Positions 59,280 to 64,000 of a stretch of 64,000 bases of DNA are shown piece by piece. The notes beneath the pieces were generated by a model that did no database searches, had not been told where the DNA came from, and saw only the letters and a program-made list of their open reading frames with translations. Location: assembly GCF_024343675.1 (NCBI RefSeq), contig NZ_RJUD01000105.1, positions 57,178-121,177 on the forward strand, given 5' to 3'. This DNA comes from Lacihabitans sp. CS3-21. GTDB lineage: Bacteria > Bacteroidota > Bacteroidia > Cytophagales > Spirosomataceae. The number at the start of each line of letters is the position of its first letter. The first letter of the stretch is position 1. The position numbers were made by a program, and so were the translations under genes.

Positions 59280-60434
59280 TTGAATAGCCAAACCAGTAAA
59301 ATAAAAACGCCATTGAAATTTAACGCTCAAACCTTAAAAGGTTACTTCAAAAAACTACTCTTTCTGACGCTGTGTTTTCTTTCTTCTTTAAAAATAAACG
59401 CCCAAACTAAGACCAATTTTGACAAAAACACTTGGGTTTTTATGGTAGGTGTGTTGGAATGGGCCGATAAAAACGAATTTGCTTCCTTTGACAAAAGAGG
59501 TAGAGTAGATGCCAAAATCTTGAAATTTCTACAAGACAGTGGCATTGCCGCAGACCATATTGTTTACTTAAAAGACAAAGAAGCAACCACATCCGAAGTC
59601 AAAAAGACCTTTGCAAATTTCCTTAAAAAAGCCAAAAAAGAGGACCAGTTGTTTTTTTATTATTGCGGCCATGGCTATCACAATGACAAAGGAAAGGTCT
59701 GCTTTGCCAATTACTCAGGCGGCGACTGGACAGCCAACGAAATCGTGAAAGCAGTAGATGAGAATTTTGCTGGAAAAACAGCCTTTTTTACGGCTGACTG
59801 CTGTAACTCAGGTGGCTTGGCAGATGAAGCACAAAAATACAAAACCAAAAACTTCGTGGCCTTGAACTCTGTTGTTCCGAAAGATCTTTCAACGGGTAAC
59901 TGGACTTTTTCAAACGCTCTTTTGTATGGCTTACAAGGAAAAAACTTTGTGGACATCGACAACAGTGGTAATATATCATTAATAGAACTTGCCCAATATA
60001 TTGACCAAGAAATGGCGATAGTGGAAGGACAAAAGGCAGCCTACTATGTTCCTCAAAACTTGAAAAATCTGGTGATTAGCAGTGGACTTTCGAAAAGAAA
60101 AGACAAAAAAATTGGCGAACACATATGGGTTGATTACGACGGAGAGGATTATCTGGGATTCGTAACCGCCACAGACCCCGCAAAAGGCCTAAATGTCAGG
60201 TTTTATAGCTATACCAACAATGAAATAGAATGGGTGGCTGCAAAAAGGGCAAAGCCTTTTGTTTGTAAATCAGACTTTCCTATTGGTGCAACAGTAAGAG
60301 TATATTCAACTTATGACGCAAAATGGATGAAAGCCCGAGTTTTTAAAAAATTCTCCTGCTTACATTATATCAGATATGAAGGCTATGGAAGTGAATGGGA
60401 CGAATGGGTTTCACCCGAAAAAATAAAAAAGTAG
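59280..60434 (+). CDS. Exported caspase-family protease with EF-hand loop and tandem Tudor/SH3-like modules
   Basis: A 384-residue clan CD cysteine peptidase (C14, metacaspase/orthocaspase-like). The signal sequence KKLLFLTLCFLSSLKINAQ is cut near residue 42. The catalytic dyad is His131 in YYCGHGYH and Cys175 in TADCCNSGG. Residues 225-236 form a perfect EF-hand loop (DxDxSGxIxxxE), pointing to calcium dependence. The C-terminus has two related modules, about 278-325 (HIWVDYDGEDYLGFVTATD) and 335-382 (VRVYSTYDAKWMKARVF, then HYIRYEGYGSEWDEWV), like Tudor-knot or Agenet SH3-like barrels. There is no ATG before the signal, so the start is TTG at 59280, with TTG at 59313 as an alternative. Confidence 0.85.
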   Translation: MNSQTSKIKTPLKFNAQTLKGYFKKLLFLTLCFLSSLKINAQTKTNFDKNTWVFMVGVLEWADKNEFASFDKRGRVDAKILKFLQDSGIAADHIVYLKDKEATTSEVKKTFANFLKKAKKEDQLFFYYCGHGYHNDKGKVCFANYSGGDWTANEIVKAVDENFAGKTAFFTADCCNSGGLADEAQKYKTKNFVALNSVVPKDLSTGNWTFSNALLYGLQGKNFVDIDNSGNISLIELAQYIDQEMAIVEGQKAAYYVPQNLKNLVISSGLSKRKDKKIGEHIWVDYDGEDYLGFVTATDPAKGLNVRFYSYTNNEIEWVAAKRAKPFVCKSDFPIGATVRVYSTYDAKWMKARVFKKFSCLHYIRYEGYGSEWDEWVSPEKIKK

Positions 60435-60552
60435 CAGTCTTTGATATCCATAATGCAATTCATTTGCATAGCTTTACGAACCGCAATTAAGCTCCCACAA
60501 TTTTATTTATCTCTAACTAAAAAATGGTGGTAAACCACTGATAAAATCAACC
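60435..60552. other. Gap between caspase and papain-family genes
   Basis: 118 bases without a terminator. A short GTGG-TAAA-CCAC hairpin lies at 60527-60538, just before the next start. No canonical promoter was found, so cotranscription is likely. Confidence 0.4.
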
Positions 60553-62154
60553 ATGGAATTAAGTTTCAAAAATCAAGGTGGCGACGACCGTGAGATTTCG
60601 GGGTATTCATACATGACCCCAAGTTCAGGTGCTCAAAAATACAAAGCATCATCAACCATAAAAGGTCAAAAACTACCCCCAAAGGTAGATTTACGGCCAC
60701 ACATGACGCAAGTAGAAGACCAAAAAAGACTCAGTAGCTGCACCGCCAATGCAGTAGCAGGTGCTTACGAGTACTTGGCTAAAAAATATTTGGCTAAAAA
60801 AGCTTTTGACGTAAGCCGACTATTTATTTACTACAATGCCCGACTAAGAAGTGGCAAAGAAATTAAAGACTCAGGTAGTCATATTCAGTACGCAGTAGAC
60901 AGTCTGATGAAAATTGGTGCTTGTAGAGAAGAAACTTGGCCTTATGATCAAACAAAAGTTAACACCAAACCACATGAAAAATCTTTTGTGGCAGCTGCCA
61001 ACTTTAAGATAGAAAAGACCAAGTTTGTACCAGTAAGATTAGACGATTGGAAGAGATGCTTGGCAGAAGGCTATCCGATTGTGTTTGGAATAGCCCTTTT
61101 CCCTTCTTTTGATACCTGCAACAAAAACAAAGGTGTTGTGCCTATGCCATCTCCAACCGAGGCGTCAAGAAGTGCTCATGGTTTGCATGCCATGCTTTGC
61201 GTGGGTTATTCTGAAGTAGACAAACTGTTTATTGTAAGGAACTCTTGGGGTGACAAATGGGGAGATGGCGGTTATTGTTACATGCCCTATGAATACCTAA
61301 TTAATCCGAAGTTCAACATGGGTGACTGTTGGATTTTTGGGCGATCAACACCCATACCTGAGTCAGAAGACACATGGGTAGAAGACAAAAAGTCGGTTGT
61401 AGATAACGGCAGAGGATATAATCGAGAAAATTTTGTGTATTACAAACCAGATGATTACGGCAAATTTGACCCATTGGATGGCATTGAAGTGGAAGAGTAT
61501 GATGAAGAAATACCGGAAGAATTTGAAGAACTTGAATACGAAAGTGAAGGAGAATATGACGAAATACTAGAAGAATACGAAAGTCAGTTTGAAGGCTTAG
61601 AGGAAGAGGAGTACGACGAAGAGGAAGAAGACTCAGAGGAAGAGTACGAAGAAGAGGAAGAAGAAGAAGACTCTGAAGAAGAGGAAGAAGAAACTGAAGA
61701 AGAAGAGGAGTACGACGAAGAGGAAGAAGAATCTGACGAAGAGTCCGAAGAAGAAGAAGAAGAGGAGTACGACGAAGAAGAGGAAGAAGAATCTGAGGAA
61801 GAGTCCGAAGAAGAGGAGGAAGAATCTGACGAGGAGGAGGAGTCTGACGAAGAAGAAGAATACGAAGAGGAGGAGGAATCTGAAGAAGAAGAGGAAGCCG
61901 AAGAAGAAGAATACGAAGAGGAGGAGGAAGCTGAAGAAGAAGAGGAAGCCGAAGAAGAAGAATACGAAGAGGAAGAAGAGGAGGAGGAAGCTGAAGAAGA
62001 AGAGGAAGCCGAAGAAGAAGAATACGAAGAGGAAGAAGAGGAGGAGGAAGAAGAAGAGGAAGACGAAGAAGAAGAGTACGAGGAAGAGGAGGAATCTGAC
62101 GAAGAAGAGGAAGCCGAAGAAGAGAGCTCAGAAGAAACAGAGGAAGAAGAATAA
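60553..62154 (+). CDS. Papain-family (C1) cysteine protease with a very long Glu-rich tail
   Basis: A 533-residue protein. The papain-type domain covers about 40-265. The oxyanion Gln57 and nucleophile Cys63 are in DQKRLSSCTANAVAGAYEY, His212 in HGLHAMLCVGYSE and Asn230 in VRNSWGDKWGDGGYCYMP, so all catalytic residues are present. From about residue 310 to the end the protein is almost only Glu and Asp with Tyr, Ser and Ala spacers. The DNA of the tail includes an exact 60-base tandem duplication. No signal peptide or long propeptide is visible, so location is unclear. Adjacent to the caspase gene. Confidence 0.85.
   Translation: MELSFKNQGGDDREISGYSYMTPSSGAQKYKASSTIKGQKLPPKVDLRPHMTQVEDQKRLSSCTANAVAGAYEYLAKKYLAKKAFDVSRLFIYYNARLRSGKEIKDSGSHIQYAVDSLMKIGACREETWPYDQTKVNTKPHEKSFVAAANFKIEKTKFVPVRLDDWKRCLAEGYPIVFGIALFPSFDTCNKNKGVVPMPSPTEASRSAHGLHAMLCVGYSEVDKLFIVRNSWGDKWGDGGYCYMPYEYLINPKFNMGDCWIFGRSTPIPESEDTWVEDKKSVVDNGRGYNRENFVYYKPDDYGKFDPLDGIEVEEYDEEIPEEFEELEYESEGEYDEILEEYESQFEGLEEEEYDEEEEDSEEEYEEEEEEEDSEEEEEETEEEEEYDEEEEESDEESEEEEEEEYDEEEEEESEEESEEEEEESDEEEESDEEEEYEEEEESEEEEEAEEEEYEEEEEAEEEEEAEEEEYEEEEEEEEAEEEEEAEEEEYEEEEEEEEEEEEDEEEEYEEEEESDEEEEAEEESSEETEEEE
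61921..62040 (+). repeat. Perfect 60-base tandem duplication in the acidic tail
   Basis: 61921-61980 and 61981-62040 are identical and in frame (20 codons each, residues 457-476 and 477-496). Partial copies extend on both sides. This is a recent expansion of a Glu/Ala/Tyr unit and probably length-variable between strains. Confidence 0.95.
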
Positions 62155-62160
62155 AACTAA

Positions 62161-62200
62161 AAAGACACGATCAGATTTTGGTCGTGTCTTTCTTATTTAC
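62161..62200. terminator. Terminator after the papain-family gene
   Basis: Perfect 10-base stem AAAGACACGA/TCGTGTCTTT (62161-62191) with an 11-base loop, then TCTTATTT. It probably also serves the convergent DUF481 gene. Confidence 0.8.
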
Positions 62201-62206
62201 TAAAAA

Positions 62207-63034
62207 TCAATTAGACTGACTGTAGGTAAATCCAAGAATCGCATTTACCTGTGTGTTTTTTACACCTTCGGTATTTATATTTTCAAAGCTATTTTCCAAA
62301 GCAGCCGTAAACGAAATGTGCTTAGCCACTTTTAGTTGAATTTGAGAGAAAGCATTCCATCTTAAATAGTTACTGGTGATAGAAGGTTGGAAAAATGTGA
62401 CATTATTGAAAAACAACTTGTCTTTTATCAGCTCTGCCTTCAACTTTATTCTCGTAGAGTTTCGCCAAATGTTTCTATCCTCTCTTGTATAAAAATCAGT
62501 TTTCTCTTTCAAAAACGCATTGCTTATTCCCAGTTTCACACGACTATTTGGGTGGTTTTTACTGCCAATTATTTTATATCCCACACCCAATCCAAGCATA
62601 AATCTAGAATTGATTTTCCGAAGGTTACTTTCTTCATAAGATCCAAAAACAAGTCCATAAACATCTGCTTGTGAATAAAAAAGTGTGTTATTTAAATCTG
62701 CGTAGAATTCTCTTTCCTGCAAAATTTTGTTGTTTCGACCGTACTGATATTTTGGTGAGGTGTTGAATCCCCAAATGGATGTGGGTTTTTCAAAATTCAA
62801 AGATGCTCTCAGGGTCAGCAATTGTCTATTTACATTTCCCGAATTATAGACACCATCAGCACCAAACGAATAATACCATTCAGGCAGAGCTTCACGTTCT
62901 TCGGTCGAAGGCATTTCGTCGCCCTCTTCTTCCTCATCTTCGGCTATTTCTTGAGTAGTTTGAGTAGAATCGGTCTGGGCAGAAACTTGATAAATAGAAA
63001 TACATAAAAAGGCCAAAAGGCATATTTTTCTCAT
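62207..63034 (-). CDS. DUF481 family outer membrane protein
   Basis: A 275-residue protein with a signal peptide (MRKICLLAFLCISIYQVSAQ), an acidic linker (TTQEIAEDEEEEGDEMPSTEEREALPEW) and a barrel of about 12 strands with DUF481-type phrases (WYYSFGADGVYNSGNVNRQLLTLRASLNFEKPTSIWGFNTSPKYQYG). The C-terminal strand is NAILGFTYSQSN. Salt-stress-linked YdiY-like proteins belong to this family; function is unknown. It has a good promoter and is monocistronic. Confidence 0.82.
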   Translation of the reverse strand: MRKICLLAFLCISIYQVSAQTDSTQTTQEIAEDEEEEGDEMPSTEEREALPEWYYSFGADGVYNSGNVNRQLLTLRASLNFEKPTSIWGFNTSPKYQYGRNNKILQEREFYADLNNTLFYSQADVYGLVFGSYEESNLRKINSRFMLGLGVGYKIIGSKNHPNSRVKLGISNAFLKEKTDFYTREDRNIWRNSTRIKLKAELIKDKLFFNNVTFFQPSITSNYLRWNAFSQIQLKVAKHISFTAALENSFENINTEGVKNTQVNAILGFTYSQSN

Positions 63035-63063
63035 GGGTTTTCAGGGCTTATCTTTATTGGATG

Positions 63064-63093
63064 CAAAACTAATTTTATTTTTTAGTTTCACAA
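63064..63093 (-). promoter_or_regulatory. Promoter of the DUF481 gene
   Basis: Minus strand: TTG (63091-63093), 19 bases, TAGTTTTG (63064-63071), 30 bases upstream of the start codon. Confidence 0.7.
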
Positions 63094-63150
63094 TCAAAAA
63101 ATCACCCAGAGTAACTTATTTAAAAACCGTTTGCATTTTAGGGATGGTAA

Positions 63151-63612
63151 TTATTCACCCATATTTTTATACAAGTCTGGCCTAGAAATCTGCATTATTT
63201 TTTCTGGAAACTTGGGAGCATCGAATCCGAACTGGCGATAAAGTCCGTGTGCATCATTAGTGGCCAATAGCCAAGTTCTGAGGTTTTTAAATTCTGGAAT
63301 TCCCATAATGCACTCCATCAGAAACTTCGACAAACCCAACCCACGGTGCTGTTCCAATACAAAAACATCTGCCAAATATGCAAATGAAGATTGATCTGTA
63401 ACCACTCTGCAATAGCCCACTTGCACGTTTTCAAAAGTATAAATACCAAAAGTAACCGAATGTTTTGCCGCATTTTTGACGATTCCGAGCGGAATGTTCT
63501 CTGACCAATAGGAGCGTTTAAGGTAGCCATGAATCACCTCAAAATCCAGCAGAGTTTTATCTGTGCAGATAAAGTAATCGTCTTTTTCAAATCGGTAGTT
63601 TTCGAGGAACAT
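63151..63612 (-). CDS. GNAT family N-acetyltransferase
   Basis: A 153-residue acetyl-CoA-dependent acyltransferase. SVTFGIYTFENVQVGYCRVVTDQSSFAYLADVFVLEQHRGLGLSKFLMECIM (about 50-101) covers motifs B and A, with the CoA pyrophosphate loop QHRGLGLSK. TWLLATNDAHGLYRQFGF forms the C-terminal motif. It resembles small GNATs related to YjdJ/ElaA-like groups; the substrate is unknown. It starts one base after the PIN-domain gene stop and is cotranscribed with it. Confidence 0.88.
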   Translation of the reverse strand: MFLENYRFEKDDYFICTDKTLLDFEVIHGYLKRSYWSENIPLGIVKNAAKHSVTFGIYTFENVQVGYCRVVTDQSSFAYLADVFVLEQHRGLGLSKFLMECIMGIPEFKNLRTWLLATNDAHGLYRQFGFDAPKFPEKIMQISRPDLYKNMGE

Positions 63613-63613
63613 G

Positions 63614-63979
63614 TTATTTAATAGGATTGTGAACCTTTAAGTTTTCTATCCAATCAAAATCTGCGGAGTTTCTAGTAATGACTTCAAAATTACTAATCAA
63701 AGCAGTTGCACCAATTAATGAATCTCCAGCAGTCATTTTTTTCTGCTGCCTTAGGTCGATTGCTTTTCGAACAATGGGGTCCGTAATAGGAATCACATTT
63801 AAACTATAAAAAACACTCTCGAAATATTGTTTTTGACTTGGTTTTAGTCCATGATAGCCTAAAACTTCTATTTCAGAGAATTTAGAAACATAGTTTTGTG
63901 AATCTTTCAAATATTCTCTTAGATAGCTGAATTCATCAAGGGCGGAGTAAATTATAATATTACTGTCTATTATTCTCAT
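63614..63979 (-). CDS. PIN domain protein, probable VapC-type toxin
   Basis: A nuclease of about 121 residues. The ATG at 63979 (MRIIDSNIIIYSALDE) is preferred over a TTG one codon earlier. PIN acidic residues: Asp5 in IIDSN, Glu in SEIEVLG near 38, Asp in TAGDSLIGATAL near 86 and Asp in TRNSADFDWI near 104. VapC toxins cleave tRNA or rRNA and are held by an adjacent antitoxin; the probable antitoxin overlaps upstream and leaves the window. GNAT follows in the same transcript. Confidence 0.85.
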   Translation of the reverse strand: MRIIDSNIIIYSALDEFSYLREYLKDSQNYVSKFSEIEVLGYHGLKPSQKQYFESVFYSLNVIPITDPIVRKAIDLRQQKKMTAGDSLIGATALISNFEVITRNSADFDWIENLKVHNPIK

Positions 63980-64000
63980 CAAATTCTAGGAAGTTCTCTA
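63960..64000 (-). CDS. 3' end of a probable antitoxin gene cut by the window edge
   Basis: On the minus strand a frame reads ENFLEFDENNRQ and then TAA at 63962-63960, overlapping the start of the PIN-domain gene by 20 bases. The acidic polar ending and overlap are typical of antitoxin genes upstream of vapC. Only 12 codons are visible, so the family cannot be named. Confidence 0.45.
   Translation of the reverse strand, partial: ENFLEFDENNRQ

Noticed and set aside
61600..62154. Acidic repeat tract as a possible CRISPR or satellite array
   Set aside because: It is in frame, codes for Glu-rich sequence and has no spacers; the repeats are coding tandem duplications.

Overview
The window is a chromosomal stretch from an AT-rich member of the Bacteroidota, most likely a Cytophagales-type gliding lineage. 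The evidence is a gldG homologue, a cytochrome b558-type SdhC followed by sdhA and sdhB, DUF4293, DUF6702 and DUF1761 proteins, several beta-barrel outer membrane proteins, and recurrent promoters of the Bacteroidota type (TTTG, about 19 bases, TAnnTTTG). The genus cannot be fixed from the sequence alone. Most of the window is housekeeping DNA. There is no rRNA operon, CRISPR array, prophage or recognisable insertion sequence.

Layout. 1-5 kb: PPOX-family flavoprotein, fmt, DUF4293, a DUF985 cupin, gldG and a small secreted protein. 5-13 kb: tRNA-Trp/secE/nusG and tRNA-Tyr/Gly/Thr/tuf, two blocks that are normally neighbours but are here split by an MFS transporter, an acyl-CoA dehydrogenase, a DUF1080 protein and a sugar isomerase-like protein. 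13-16 kb: an ECF sigma / membrane protein / outer membrane barrel operon, then a Crp-like regulator. 16-19 kb: trpC-trpF-trpB without trpA. 19-29 kb: Dabb protein, SDR, recF, a PadR operon with two paralogous membrane proteins, pterin dehydratase, pdhA, TPR protein, ribH, lysC, DinB-like protein, serS. 29-36.5 kb: sdhCAB, a candidate small RNA, rseP, DUF6702, MarR, Nudix. 36.5-44.4 kb: Asn/Arg/Ser-rich secreted protein, pyk, short leuA, methyltransferase, then rplM-rpsI-rpsB-tsf with a long structured leader.

44.4-46.3 kb is the clearest accessory segment. A 34-base exact copy of the tsf 3' end, with a degenerate copy of the following terminator region, recurs 1.8 kb downstream. The two copies bracket an AT-rich cassette: a 50-residue LuxR-type helix-turn-helix protein, two identical palindromic sites, a lipoprotein with a symmetric six-cysteine C-terminus, and a two-helix membrane protein. 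No integrase is visible.

46.3-58.3 kb: secreted proteins, an M14 carboxypeptidase, rsmH-ftsL-ftsI (a fragment of the division and cell-wall cluster), DUF1761, dinB, a DEAD-box helicase, an HpcH/HpaI aldolase and glpK. 58.4-62.2 kb holds an alpha/beta hydrolase and then two adjacent cysteine proteases. One is an exported caspase-family protein with a canonical EF-hand loop and two Tudor/SH3-like C-terminal modules. The other is a papain-family protein with an intact triad and a Glu-rich tail of about 220 residues containing a perfect 60-base tandem duplication. The window ends with a DUF481 barrel, a GNAT acetyltransferase and a PIN-domain toxin whose probable antitoxin runs off the edge.

The two most system-like regions are the tsf-bracketed cassette and the caspase/papain pair. 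Both are inferred from sequence reading only.
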